Shown here: positions 11,219 to 22,945 of the stretch, piece by piece
Layout of the letters: each line of letters opens with the position of its first letter
How positions within the stretch are numbered: the first letter of the stretch is position 1
NCBI GenBank assembly: GCA_026545225.1
Contig: CM048850.1
Coordinates: 9,081,501-9,145,500 of the forward strand
Origin: Cornus controversa
Lineage: Eukaryota > Streptophyta > Magnoliopsida > Cornales > Cornaceae
Direction of reading: 5' to 3'
DNA length: 64,000 nt
The notes under the pieces: model-generated
Database searches by the model: none
What the model was told of the DNA's origin: nothing
What the model saw: only the letters and a program-made list of their open reading frames with translations
Position numbers and translations under genes: made by a program

Positions 11219-12447
11219 TGTTAAACCATATTAAATGTTTGACGTGTTATGTGTGAGATATTTTATTGTATGTTGAAAATTTTGATGTTAGAACTTGGAT
11301 TGATCAAGTTGTAATTTTTGTTTATTTTATTTCTCAATCTTTGGAGCTGACGAGAAAGAGCCTCGATGCCGTGGATTTGGATAAATACATGACTTGGTAC
11401 AAATATATGAGTGAGTACACTATGTTTGAAGTTTGGTGAAGTTAGAACTTAAAAAAATAAACTTTAAATGAAAAAATCTATTTTTTAAAAGTCTGACTTG
11501 TCGCATGTCCAACTTATCTTGGTTTGACAACATTTGTAAAACCTCTAAGTTTTTGGACTTGTTGTACTTTTATGAACCGGTCGTACTTGTCTTGATATGT
11601 ACGAAATTTCACATTTTAATCTGATTTTTGTTTCCTTTTTGACCCAAACTTCATGAGAAGTCGTAATAGGGTTTTAAACTTCTTTTCCAAGTATTTTAAG
11701 GACTTTGCGTCTTATAAATACCTCTTATAGCTTCAACCTATTGATCATATAGAGGAGAATATATTTTTACACCATTTTGGAGTTGAGGGAGAGATTTTTG
11801 AGTTGAAAAATCTCCTTTGATTTTTCTGTTTATATTTTTGAGAGCACACACACGAGTGTTTAAGTTATGATGCTCTTCTTCATCTAATCAACGAAATTGT
11901 CATGAAGAACATCAAGTTACTCAGTTTGATCAGAGCAGTAGTTTTTCTTCCTTGATTCTTATTGATTGAAAGGAAAGGAAATCTATCACTATGAAGGGGT
12001 CAGAGTGTTCGCAGAGCATTCGTATTCTTCCTGCAATTCATTCGTAAGGATTGACGAATAAGCCTAGAGTTTGCAGCAATTGGACAAGGCCTCGCACGAG
12101 TCAATCTAGGATGTTCAACAACTAGTTATTGGCAGAGTAGAGTGGGTATGAAACTGAGACTGAGTATGTTGTACTTTGTTTCGACGATAGTGAATTGATT
12201 TTTTTAAGGCTAGAGCCTCATCGTTGTTTTTCCCCATTTTAAATAAAAATTTTGGTGTCATCTCAACGTTCCTGTACTTGCATTTTTTTATGGTTATTTG
12301 TGATTGGTTTGGATTTAATTATAATTGTTGTGGGCAATCAATTAGTTATAAAAATTTAGCAAGAAGACCTATTCACCCCTATCTTAGTCTAAAGAATAAT
12401 ATCTCTCACTAAATTAACTAAGCCACTTCTACACCACACAACTCACA
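11219..12447 (+). repeat. copia LTR, 5'
   Basis: The 3' edge is fixed by the primer-binding site at 12449. The 5' edge was placed by weak alignment with the copia LTR start at 56955, so it is approximate. TATA-like TTATAAATACC lies near 11713. Confidence 0.6.
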
Positions 12448-12448
12448 C

Positions 12449-12461
12449 TTGGTATCAGAGC
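12449..12461 (+). promoter_or_regulatory. Primer-binding site (tRNA-iMet)
   Basis: TTGGTATCAGAGC, complementary to the initiator tRNA-Met 3' end, directly after the LTR end. Confidence 0.85.
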
Positions 12462-12513
12462 CAATTGCTCAGTGTATTGAGTTAGATTCTTTCTAGTTAA
12501 TTTAGCTCTAGAA

Positions 12514-13484
12514 TGTCTCACATTGGTTCTTCAAATGATGATATGGTAACACCTCAATTCTCCATGTCACAGGAATGCATTTAGAGTAGTCTAATTTGAA
12601 AAGAGATTATGAACTTTTTTTGGACAAATTGAAACTTATGAAACTTGATAGAGATATTTATAAATTAGAAGTTTTAGTTACTAATAAATTTAGAAGAACT
12701 TCAATGACAAAAATTGAGCCTTCCAGGTAAAGTTGAATTTTTGGAACAGGAAATTAAACAGATCAAAGGGTTTAATAATTCATTTGAGATGAAAATTAAT
12801 AAATTGAATAGTAAGTTAGTTAAATCTAATCAGTCTTTTCAAAAATTTAACTCTAATACTTGCAAATTTGATAAGTTGTTGAATGTTTTTAAAGAATTGA
12901 GTAATAAAGAAAAGTTGGCTTCAACTTTAAGGATTTTTCACTTCAAAAATCAAAAGATGGTTTTGTGAATGTTGAAACCAAACCTTCTGTTTTTACCTGT
13001 CCCTTAAACACGTTTCAATATGCCATTTTTGTGGAAAAGAAGACTATATTAAGTATAAGTGTCAAAAAAGGAAAATTGATCTGGGAAAACCACATAAGAC
13101 ATTAGATAGTCCAAAGTCTTTGCTTAATGAGATGAAAGAACTTGAAAGAAAGCAACAGGAATTGAAAGAAAAATTTAATAAGTTATTTTGCTTTAATTTT
13201 GTGATCTCATAAGGATAAGAAAAAGATCAAGAAGAAAGAACCCTCTGAGACTAATAATTTTATGCTTAAGATAGTTAGGAAATTACATGAGAGTAAATTT
13301 GAAACTCCTTGGGTTAAGAAAGATAGTCTAAAATTTTTGGTCATACACACTACACTTAGAGCAATTGGTTATAGTGGTTGATACTTTGATAGTGGTTGTT
13401 CTAGGCCTATGATTGGAGACAAAAGATTGTTTATCACTTTTAAGAATTATATAGGTGTCTGTTACTTTTGGTGACAGTAGGGGA
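12514..13484 (+). pseudogene. copia gag to protease start (first copy)
   Basis: Starts MSHIGSSNDDM after the primer-binding site. A lysine-rich coiled gag segment follows (EFLEQEIKQIKGFNNSFEMK), then a CCHC-type zinc knuckle and the start of the aspartic protease around WYFDSGCSRPMIGDKRLF. Gag packages the RNA and the protease matures the polyprotein. Decayed, with several breaks; not functional. Confidence 0.7.
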
Positions 13485-14800
13485 AAGAGTGTTCGCGAAG
13501 CATTCATATTCTTCTAACAACCCTTCCATAAGGATTGAGGAATAAGCATGGAGTCGAACAAAGCCTCGTAGGAGTCAATATGGGATGTTCAGCAACTAGT
13601 TCTTGGCAGAGTAGATTATGTGTGAGACTGAGACTGGGACTGAGACTGAGACTGAGTCTGTTGTACTTTGCTTCGACGACAGTGAATTGCTTTTTTGAGG
13701 CTATAGCCTTATCATGGTTTTTTCTCATTTGGGATAAAAAATTTGGTGCCATCTCTAACTTTCCTCTACTTACATTATTTTATGGTTATTTGTGATTGGT
13801 TTGGATTTAATTGTTAATTGTTATGGGTAATCGTTTAGTCACAAAAATTGAGCAAGAAGACCTATTCACCCATCTAAGTCTAAAGAATAATATCTCTCAC
13901 TAAATTAACTAAGCCACTTCTACACCACGCAACTCACACTTGGTATCAGAGCAGATTGTTCAGTGTATTGAGTTAGATTATTTCTAATTAATTTAGTCTC
14001 TATAATGTCTCACATTGGTTCTTCAAATGATGATATGGTAACACCTTAAGTCTCTGTGTCACAAGAATGCATTTAGAGTGGTCTAAGTTGAAAAGAGATG
14101 ATTTTTTTTGGGTACAAATTAAAACTTGCAGAACTTGATAGAGATATTTATAAATTAGAAGTTTTAGTTACTAATAAATTTAGAAGAACTTTGACAATAA
14201 AAATTGAGCCTTCTACGTAAAGTTGAATTTTTGGAACAAGAAGTTGAATAGATCAAAAGGTTTTATAATTCATTTGAGATGAAAATTAATAAATTTAATA
14301 GTAAGTTCATTAAATATAATTAGTCTTTCCAAAAATTTAACTCTCACATTTGAAAATTTGGTAAGTGGTTGAATGTTTTTAAAGAATTGAGTAATAAAGA
14401 AAAGTTGGCTTCAACTTAAAGATGGTTTTGTGAATGTTGAAACGAAACCTTCTATTTTTACCTATCCCTTAAACATGTTTCAACATGCCATTTTTGTGGA
14501 GAAAAAAGGCTATATTAAATATAAGTGTCAGAAAAGGAAAATTGAACTGGAAAAACAACATAAAACATTTGACAGTCCGAAGTCTTTGCTTAATGAGATT
14601 AAAGAACTTGAACAAAGTAACATGAATTGAAAGAAAAATTTAATAAGTTATTTTGCTTTAATTCTATGATCTTATAAGGATAAGAAAAAGATCAAGAAGA
14701 AAGAACCCTACACTTAGAGCACTTGGTTCTAGTGATTGGTACTTTGATAGTAGTTGCTCTAGGCCTATGATTGGAGACAAAACATTGTTTATCATTTTTA
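13482..14800 (+). repeat. Tandem second copy of LTR end, gag and protease start
   Basis: Aligns with 11996-13484, starting from the shared phrase GAGTGTTCGC. The second primer-binding site lies at about 13940, 1491 bp after the first. The copies differ by substitutions and small length changes, so the duplication is not recent. It is joined in mid-protease, so it is a segment duplication and not a second insertion. Confidence 0.8.
13620..13665 (+). repeat. CTGAGA hexanucleotide tract
   Basis: About six imperfect copies of a CTGAGA/CTGGGA unit in the second LTR copy. The first copy (near 12150) has only two, so the tract grew after duplication. Confidence 0.7.
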
Positions 14801-15595
14801 AGGATTATACAGGTGGGCCTATTACTTTTGGTGATAGCATTACATCTAGAGTAAGTGGTAACGGTAAAATTAATTTTTCAGGTGTTGGGGAGTTAAAAAA
14901 TGTTTCATATGTAGAAGGTTTAATTAGCTGCAAATTTGTTGACTATTAGTTAGATTTGTGATAATGGTTTTCAAGTAAATTTTACTCAACAAGGTTGTTT
15001 TGCAACCAATGAACAGGGTGAGTGTGTTATGAAAGGATCTAGAACTTTTGATAATTGTTATGTAATATATTCAAATGCTTCACGTGTTTGTTATTCTGTA
15101 GTTACAAATGATGTTATTTTGTGACAGAGGAGACTTGGTCAAGTGAACTACAATGATTTGGTAAGTCTTTCTAATCATGACCATGTTCGAGATTTGCCTA
15201 AGTTGAAAAGGCTAAAAGATGAGGTATGTGGATCGTGTTAATTAGAAAAACAATAATGATTGTCACATAAGCGACTTAAGTATTAAGTCACTTCTAGACC
15301 CTTAGAATGAATTCATATGGATTTGATGAGTCCTATAAGAACTCAAAGCATCAGTGATAAAAAGTATATGCTTGTAATGATAAAAGCATATACTTGTAAT
15401 GATTGATGATTTTTCATAATTTACCTTTATTGCTTTCTTGAGAGAAAATTTTGATACTTTTGTATTTTTAGATCTATTTGCTAAAGGATTTAATATGAGA
15501 AAGGGTATGCAATAACTTAAATTAGGAGCGACAGAGGAGGTGAATTTGAACCTAAACCATACATCAAGTATTGTGGTAGTCTTGGCATAGGACAC
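14700..15595 (+). pseudogene. copia protease, GAG-pre-integrase, integrase start
   Basis: Reads through a protease-like segment (WYFDSSCSRPMIGDKTLF, then GGPITFGDS), a GAG-pre-integrase block (RRLGQVNYNDLVSLSNHDHV) and the beginning of integrase (residues resembling LIHMDLMGPIRTQS). These are the expected copia domains in the expected order. It breaks off at about 15595. Many breaks; fossil. Confidence 0.7.
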
Positions 15596-15610
15596 AAATT
15601 TTTTTCACCA

Positions 15611-17032
15611 GTGACACTATCACGCCCCGTTTTCCACGGTTTGTGAGTTAACCACTAACATCAAATTTATGAAAATACCTCAGTGATATCTCAAAAAAAT
15701 TCCATTCTAATATCATTATAACAATAAAGGTATCCAAATTTTTATCACATCTCTCAAAATCTAAAGTCTCTATGACGTAAAAAAAAAAAAATACATAAAT
15801 CATATGTCCATATAATATTATGAGACAATGTACATTAGTCTGAAATAACTCAAAATTATAGCATTCCAATATTTACATAGTTGAAAATTCTATTTAATAC
15901 AATGACCATACAACATAAATTGTAACTACAGCTTAGGTGCCATGTTCCATAGATCAGTATAACCTAAGCCCCTTCCTCACTTGTCACTGTTCACCACACC
16001 ACGTTCTATTACAAAAGCCCAGTAGCTTTCCATTTCTTTCAAAAAGAAACAAAGAGTTTTTCTTCAAAAGTTAGAAAAGAGATTTTCTTATGGTAGTTGT
16101 GGAAAAGAACCTCTTTAGCAACTTCAGAAATGAACTAATCAATTGGAATTAGACACAATAATATATTAAAATATATAATGACATCTTATTTAACATATTA
16201 TCCCAAAATTCAATTTAAAACTCATATGCCACAAGTTATATCATCCACTCATAAAGATAAATAATTGAAATACTTGATTCATGACAAGAAATCTGAGAAA
16301 AATAACCAATCAATAAAATCGCTATAGTTCATGAATCATTTCATGTTTCTATCTTTCATTCCCAACAAGACGAGTGCATTTCATCAAACACTTGGTGATT
16401 CTCTGAGAGTTTCCACATAGGCTCACCCCTTTCATATCCGTGTGAACCAACTCTCAATATCCAAACAAGGGTCTAACGCCTCAGGTTTAGGGATTTTTAC
16501 CCATGGGTAACTCGTACCCAACTGTCTTTGTAAGGCTTCGCCCAAAGGACCTCGTAAATACCAATTCTGACTCAATGCATTCATCAATTTCAATTTAATT
16601 CATTCATTCCTAGCAAAACAATTTAAAGTGCGACTTTCCAAAACAAATTCTAATGGAAGAAACAATGTTCAATAATCATTGGAAAGAAATAATATTAAAA
16701 AATCATAACATTTAGTTAACTCAGTTTCCATAATTCACTAAAAATAAAATATTTCATATTTCTTAATGAAATAAATTATGGAGAAACTTTCAATATGTAT
16801 ACTTTCATTTCTCAAAATCTCACACTTGAAATGCATCAATAGATATGGAATAAAATTAACTAAAGTTACTGTTGTCCAAAACTCATGTAAATTTCCAGCA
16901 AAAATAGGTTTTCTTTAAAAATTCACCAAAAATAGAAATTAAAATCAATTTGGGTGAAACCATGACCAACTGAAGGCGAACAAACAATATTTTAATTTCA
17001 GTAATTTAATCTAGTCAAAACTAATATGAAAA
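15611..17032. repeat. LTR-like gypsy fragment, orientation uncertain
   Basis: TCACGCCCCGTTTTCC at its left edge is typical of a gypsy LTR terminus (an LTR end read on the minus strand, GGGGCGTGA). The body is AT-rich and non-coding with a CTCACCCCTTT block seen in Tekay-type LTRs. No primer-binding site adjoins it, so it may be a solo or truncated LTR. Confidence 0.45.
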
Positions 17033-17374
17033 TGTAGACTGACAAGAAGTCCAAAGCCAAAGAGGTCAAAGGATTAAATGGATAAGGATAACCACTACCC
17101 CTTGTATGAAAACTCTCCAATTATGTGGTGGAGAAGTTAAGGGAACTGGATTCATAAATAAACACTACTACTGACATTCTCCTATAAAAAGAAACGTTGG
17201 GGCACATCCAAAGGTACACCTAATTCACATACATAATTACTTTTTGCTTTATATCATTAAGCACTAACTTGATCGTTAGAGTGTACCCGATCGGCAACCA
17301 GCTGGTCTGGTCCTAACTATTTTGTTTTGTAGGTGGCTCATGCCAAACTGGGTCATGTAGATTTTGCTTCATCA
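17033..17374 (+). repeat. Tat-like gypsy LTR (3' part or short LTR)
   Basis: A TATA-like CTATAAAAAG at about 17182 is followed by an 'ACTTGATCGTTAGAGTG' block typical of the 3' part of Tat/Ogre/Retand LTRs. It ends in CA just before a Tat-type primer-binding site. The start at 17033 (TGTAGACTGA) is a guess. Confidence 0.5.
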
Positions 17375-17375
17375 G

Positions 17376-17394
17376 TTGGCATCGTTTATGGGAA
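17376..17394 (+). promoter_or_regulatory. Tat-type primer-binding site
   Basis: TTGGCATCGTTTATGGGAA, a variant of the TGGCGCCGTCTGTGGGAA site common in Tat-lineage elements, one base after the inferred LTR end. Confidence 0.55.
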
Positions 17395-17989
17395 ATGATT
17401 AGTTCTTGTGTTCCAATATGATTTGGTTTAGAGACAACCAAAAATTAATCGCTATGACTCTACGGCCTTGGGGGCATCTATGTCTCTAAAGGTTCCCCAT
17501 CGTTACACAATTCAGGGGCTTCTATATCAAGGTCCCCATACGATATATTATGTAGGAAAATCACTAAAGTTCGATTTGATCAACTATAATCTGCATTGCA
17601 TATCTTGCCTGATTCCAAGAGGCCGGACCTTGTACTAGCATGGCACACTTTGCCTTATTACATGAGGCACACATTGCTTTATTCCAGGAGGCATACCTTG
17701 TCTTGTACCAGTGTGGCACACTCTGCCTCACACTTGCTGAATCGGCCTAGTAGCTAGCTGGCAAGCAGAAACAAGTTTGTGATCTTGACTCCCTAATATC
17801 AATAAGAGAGATGATGGACTTCTTGTGAAAGACTACATCAGACAGCAACATAATTGCCCCAATTGGGGAATATTTTGAGGTCATTCAAACTAGGGGCATA
17901 CTACTTTGAGACAACAGAAAGGAAGCAACCACTCCACCCATGGAGTACCATGCACCTGGGCTCACAATGTTGGACACTTTCTCTTTCTC

Positions 17990-18150
17990 CCTCTCTCTCT
18001 CCTGCCAATGATAGGACTCTTTCCATCTCCTACCAAGGATGAGACTCTTTCTCTCTCCTACCAAGGACGAGACTTTTTGATCTCCTACCAAGGACGTGGC
18101 TCTTTCTCTCTCTTTCTAAGGACGATACTCTCTCTCCTACCAGAAGGGGT
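17990..18150 (+). repeat. CT-rich ~30-bp minisatellite
   Basis: About five degenerate copies of a unit like CTCCTACCAAGGACGAGACT followed by CT-rich sequence. The long open frames here on both strands are repeat artefacts. Confidence 0.75.
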
Positions 18151-18745
18151 AGTACGGTGTTATCCGTAAATTAAAGGCCAGCAATTGAGGCCAAGTGTCA
18201 AGACAAGAAGTCTCACGCAATAATTTAGTATTAAAGACAAATTCTTTTAACTTCAAAGGCTATTCAAGTTGACTGTTCATCATCCAAACATAGTCTATTG
18301 ATACCGCAAACCAGTGACACCAATAAGTATTCAGTTCATCATCCATTGCAGTGTCTCGTGAAGTCAGCGCAATTTATTGTTGAAGCCAATGTCGACTTGT
18401 TGTAGTGGACCGTCTTGAAATCACTTCCATTCATGCACAGTTCATCTTATCTCAATTTGTTCCTCTCAATTTCTAAGTACGATGAGGTATAAAATTAGGG
18501 AACATATCTTAAACTGTCATATATATATATATATATATACATATACATTAATATCTCATATGTTGTGAGATTCTAATGCACTAAATACACCATGATGCTA
18601 CTTAATCCAATAGATTATATACCTCTGAATTCAGAGTTTAGATATGGTATGGGTAGTGTTGATTTAGATATTTAATCCATGTTTCAATCATTTGGTCATT
18701 GACAATGCTTAAATATATATGAATATCCAACAACATAATCATCAT

Positions 18746-19210
18746 TGTATTGCCTAACCCCATTGGGGCACACCTCCATGAGAGGGCCTTTATTGAAAAA
18801 ATACGGGATGAATGAATTCCGAGAACATTGTCAGACCCCATTGGGGCACACCTCATCAAGAGGGCCTTTAATAGAAAAGGCGGGATGAATGAATTTTGAT
18901 AACATTGTCAGACCCTATTGGGGCACACCATATTAAGAGGGCCTTTAATGAAAATTGTAGGATGAATGAATTCCAAGAACATTATCATACCCCATTGGGG
19001 CACACCTCATCAAGAGGGCCTTTAATGAAAAATGCGAGATGAATGACTTTCGAGAACATTGTTAGACCCCATTAGGGTATACCTCATCAAAAGGGCCTTT
19101 AATGAAAAAGACAGGATGATTGAATTTTGAGAACATTGTTAGACCTATTGGGGCACACCTCATGAAAAGATTCTTTAATGAAAAAGGCAGGATGAAGGAA
19201 TACCAACAAC
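18746..19210 (+). repeat. ~78-bp minisatellite, six copies
   Basis: Units share CCCCATTGGGGCACACCTCA, then AGAGGGCCTTTAATGAAAAA and GGATGAATGAATTCC. Copies are mostly 75-83 bp and well diverged. CCCCATTGGGG is a perfect 11-base dyad in several units. Confidence 0.88.
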
Positions 19211-19439
19211 ATTATTAAGTCTTGTTAAATTTATCAGACACCTATGCTTAAAAGGTGTGGTGGATAAACTCCATTGAACTATATCTCAATGGGGGCAATG
19301 TCATAAGAAGCAATGTGGGATGAATCAACTCCAGTCTCATTGTAATTTTTTTTGTTAAAATGCATAACATAATTTTATAATAAGATTAGAAGTTCTGTTA
19401 CAAAGAAAGTGATGGAATTGCTTAGTTGCCCTTAAGTAA

Positions 19440-19682
19440 GCTTATGAGTTCTAGAAAATTCAATTACAAATGCTTAATTACAAAACGCTCAATTGCAAAT
19501 GCTTAATTGCAAATGCTAAATTACAATTGTGATGCACAAATGCTCGATTGCAATTACGAACGCGCAACCACTCAATTATAATTGTAACTGCTTCATTGCA
19601 AACGGTCAATTACAAATGCTCAATTACCATTGCAAAGGCTTAATTACCATTACAACTGCTAAATTGCAAATGCAAATGCAAG
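19440..19682 (+). repeat. CAAATGCTCAATTA-type short repeats
   Basis: Runs of a 12-14-base motif (CAAATGCTTAATTG and variants) with irregular spacing; degenerate. Confidence 0.65.
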
Positions 19683-19689
19683 GTATTCA

Positions 19690-19985
19690 AAAATAATACC
19701 CAAGTATTGTAAAAATGAGACCCAGGGTATTGCAAGACAATACCTAGGGATTACAAGAAAACACCCAGAGATGGCAGCAAGATGATACCTAGGGAATGCA
19801 AGATAACACCCAAGGTATTGTAAGACGATACCCAAGGAATGCAAGACAACACCTAAGGTATTGTAAGACGATACCCAGGGATTGCAAGAAAACATCTAGG
19901 GATTGCAGCAAGACGATACCTAGGGAATGCAAGACCACACCTAAGGTATCGCAAGATGATACCCAGGGTCTTCCAAAACTATACC
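19690..19985 (+). repeat. ~18/36-bp minisatellite
   Basis: Alternating blocks like GGTATTGTAAGACGATACCC and AGGAATGCAAGACAACACC repeat about eight times. Open frames on both strands (19659-20050) come from the repeat. Confidence 0.8.
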
Positions 19986-19992
19986 CCTTGTT

Positions 19993-20018
19993 AACATATA
20001 TATATATATATATATATA
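19993..20018. repeat. AT microsatellite, Helitron target
   Basis: An (AT)n run directly abutting the Helitron 3' end at 20019. Insertion in AT-rich DNA, between A and T, is usual for Helitrons. Confidence 0.8.
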
Positions 20019-20032
20019 CTAGGGTATTGCCC

Positions 20033-20045
20033 GTGCCTACGGCAC
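20033..20045 (-). terminator. Helitron H1 3' hairpin
   Basis: Perfect 5-bp stem GTGCC/GGCAC with a 3-base loop, ten bases from the terminal CTAG. This is the subterminal palindrome that marks Helitron 3' ends. Confidence 0.8.
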
Positions 20046-22430
20046 TATAAAAAATATTATTGGACTAAATAAAAGTTGATTTCATATAATCCAAGTATTG
20101 CTGAATCTCATCTACGCCGCCCAAATTATTGACGTGCGATTATTGCCCCCTCACATAATAAACGCAACCATCATTGCATCATCAATATAACATGTATCCA
20201 TCTCGGATCATATTTGTTTCTTTCTAAAATTGTTTAGGATACCTCATTGTGTATTTACCATTTTTCACTCTCCTTGTACTTCTCCTCCTTATTCTTTATT
20301 TCTTGAATAAAATGCAAAAAAAACCTTATACTTTATCCATTTTGTAAAAAAAAAATCCTGAAGTTAAAAAAAACCCATAAACTTTATAAATGTGCAACAA
20401 ATACAATTAAAAATAAAAAATTACAAAACTACCCATTGATGGAAATTCTCAAATTTTTTTTTCTTTTTACATGTACTCTAGTTATGTTATAGACAATGAA
20501 TTTTAATGCACTAATAAAAAACTTATGAAACATCAATAAACGTAACTTTTGTAGTTAAATGTAATTTTTTAAACTTCACTCTAAACATATTTTAGATGTG
20601 ATTTTTTTTTAATCATTTGATATATTTAATTTATAATTAAATTAAAATTTAACAAAAAAAATTATATAAAAAGAAAATAAATGCTATTGTTGGAAAATAA
20701 AAGCAATAAACATATATAAGTTCAAATATTAGATGTAATAGATTATGATTATAAAAAAACATGTAATTTACTATCAATTGGTAGAAGACTTGTTTGAATA
20801 TAAATTTAATTCTTTGTCAACAGTCTTGTAGTTTAGAGAATATTAATAATTTATTTTTTAATTTATAAATGTGTTAAAATGTATATAAAATATAAAACAT
20901 GTATACAATTTACTCAAATCTTAAGGACAAAGAGTATTTTTGAAAATTTTATTTGTTATTATGGGGAGGGGGGCTTTTGCACAAAATGTGATAGTTAAAT
21001 GGTTATTAAAAAAAAAAAGATTTAGAGGAATTTTTTTATAAAATGAGTAAAGTACACTAAATTTTTTGCATTAATTTACCCTTATTTTTTTGCAAGAGCA
21101 CTCCCACACTTCCTCTGTTTTTTTCTTCTCTTATTATTATTTTTATTTTACTCATGCCCTCTTCATTCTAACTCTTCTGACCACTCTCTTTTTCTCTCTC
21201 CTCTTTTTTTTCTTTAATTCTCTCTCTTCTATTCTTTTTTCTCTTCTTATTCTTTCTCCCACATTCCTCTCTCATAACTCCCTCTCTCTCCTCCTTTCAC
21301 CTATTCTCTTTCCTCCCACTTTCTTCTTTTCTTTATTCTCTCTCCTCCCAATTTGGAAATCAATTTGGAAATTGCAGGAGTTTAAGAAATTACAACTCTG
21401 TTTTCACCGATTTGGATTACAGAAGAAAGGAAAAGGGAATTATCTGGGCTTAGAACCATATAGAGCTTATACAAACACATTTACAATTATACTAATATCT
21501 ATATACATACATAGCATTGAACCAAGTACAATCTAACTAAGGATATGACCAACAATTACATAATACAAACATTGAACCGAAGTCTACAACTCAGTTTTCA
21601 GATTTTGGCCAGTCACATGTAATGTTGTGATTTTTCGTGGGAACACAAATTTGCTTACCCATCAATCATATAGCTAGATATAGTTTTATAATAGCATACT
21701 TTTATCTTAAATAATTAGTGTTCTATCTATCTAAAAATTAATTCAATGCTGTTCTGTTTTTTTCCTTTTTTTTAAAATCATAATGGTGTTGTGTATTGTT
21801 GGACCTATTAAAGTAATTCCAATAATCAATAACTTCACCGTTAGTTGCAGCATGGGTCAAAGTTAGTAACAATATATATATAATAGGTTTGCAAAGAATT
21901 AGATTAATCTTTGACCCATAAATGAGCTGACACGAACAAAAACCCAAGAAACATGTGATGATAACTGAATCAAAAAGGGAAGAGAGAGATAGAGCAGTTT
22001 AGAAAATTAAAGGTGTCGTATATTAATCTTGTATTGTACTGACAGATGAGATATGAATCAGCTTTATTGATCCATGGTAAAATCTCACCCCCTCCCCTTC
22101 TCTCTCTCTCTAAAACACCTCTCTCTCTCTTAAAATTACTTTCTGTTCCCTCCCTTTCATTTTCTTCACTGACAGAGGAATACCTGCACACTTGATCACG
22201 CACACACGCATACTCAAAACAGAACCAGAGCCCACTCCTCCCCCTTCTCTTCTTTCTCTCTCTAAACTACACATAGACTCTCTCTCTCTAGCAATATGGA
22301 TATGATAAGGACTGCAGCAGAGAGAGTGCAGAGAGATAAGAGAACAGAATAGGACAGGCCAAGCTCAACCTCACCACCTCGATGAAGACCCACTTCAAAA
22401 AACCGGACCAGTCCACCCGAACAATCTCAA
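20046..22430 (-). other. H1 body: AT-rich and CT-rich non-coding
   Basis: Contains poly-A/T-rich DNA (20300-21060), a strong CT tract (21090-21350) and CT/GA blocks at 22090-22290. The 148-residue frame at 21090-21536 is low complexity. A plus-strand ATG at 22296 follows a CT-rich leader-like stretch, but its frame is short and unrecognised. Confidence 0.5.
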
Positions 22431-22439
22431 CCCAGTTTC

Positions 22440-22800
22440 AACATGGAACCACCGTCACCTCTATTACTTCAACTGCCGGCCAAGGAGAAGCACCAGCCGA
22501 GAAAAGAAAAGGCAACTGGCAAGACAACCAACACCAGCATTGAGGTTGTGGAAAGCAGCATAATGGGCATTGCCGTTGCGAGACTCGGTGATGGGACGCC
22601 AAACGTCCTGAGGGTTGAGCTTCATCAGGTGACAAACCTCCTCCAAATACCTCTTCATCGGCATCCCTATTGGGCTCAGAAACCGTGGCGATATGAACGA
22701 AGTAGGCGTCCACGCCGTTGACGACTTCGCCTCCTTCCTTAGTGACCTTTGACCCGATGGCATTTTTATCTCCGGCGTCGAAGTTCGTGGCGTTGTCAGT
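22440..22800 (-). pseudogene. Captured fragment of LHT8/AATL1-type amino-acid transporter
   Basis: The parent family (lysine-histidine transporter-like 8, plasma-membrane amino-acid/auxin permease fold) imports amino acids. The minus-strand reading contains STPEI, SGQRSLR, TWTPTSFISPRFLSPIG-like residues, then MKRYLEEV, LMKLNPQD, PITESRNGNAHYAAFHNLNA. This is the conserved N-terminal tail and the lead-in to membrane helix 1. From memory of the Arabidopsis protein, about seven residues are missing after MKR. After NLNAGVG the frame shifts by a short deletion; helix 1 continues in another frame as VVLPVAFSFLGW. Only roughly the first 120 residues of a 500-residue protein are present, and transport function is impossible. 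It lies sense to Helitron H1, as captured genes often do. Confidence 0.85.
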
Positions 22801-22945
22801 ATCAATATCAACAACAAAAAATAACAAAATTTGCCAGTATCAATATCAACAACAAAAAATAACAAATTTTTCAACATTTAGACATTAATAGTTTCAGATA
22901 TACCTTTAATCGGCCCAAAAATATGAGTTGAAAGCTTTTACCTCT

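Larger units (their letters stand above)
11219..15595 (+). mobile_element. Ty1/copia element, SIRE/Oryco-like, decayed
   Basis: The LTR end, primer-binding site CTTGGTATCAGAGC, a gag zinc knuckle, the copia protease motif around a DSGCS-type core, a GAG-pre-integrase block and the start of integrase appear in the Ty1/copia order. The LTR phrase near 12370 (CCTATTCACCCC) is common in this group. There are many breaks and the 3' half is missing. A segment from the LTR end through the protease is repeated in tandem. Confidence 0.8.
17395..20018. other. Non-coding Tat-like remnant with minisatellites
   Basis: No gag or pol domain recognised. A purine-rich ACTAGGGGCA at about 17889 resembles a Tat polypurine tract and could start a 3' LTR, but this is speculative. 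The stretch holds four tandem-repeat arrays (listed separately), an AT microsatellite near 18520 and otherwise unrecognised AT-rich DNA. Confidence 0.4.

Noticed and set aside
17854-18169. Overlapping frames on both strands near 18.0 kb.
   Set aside because: They read through the CT-rich minisatellite; no start context or known domain.
20019-20045. Initial reading of the ACTAGGGTATTGCCCGTGCC end as an element 5' end on the plus strand.
   Set aside because: On the minus strand it is a textbook Helitron 3' end (hairpin, ten bases, CTAG, then T), and the opposite end begins with TC.
21090-21536. 148-residue open frame as a gene.
   Set aside because: It is a translation of a CT-rich tract (Phe/Leu/Ser runs) inside a Helitron; no domain or conserved pattern.
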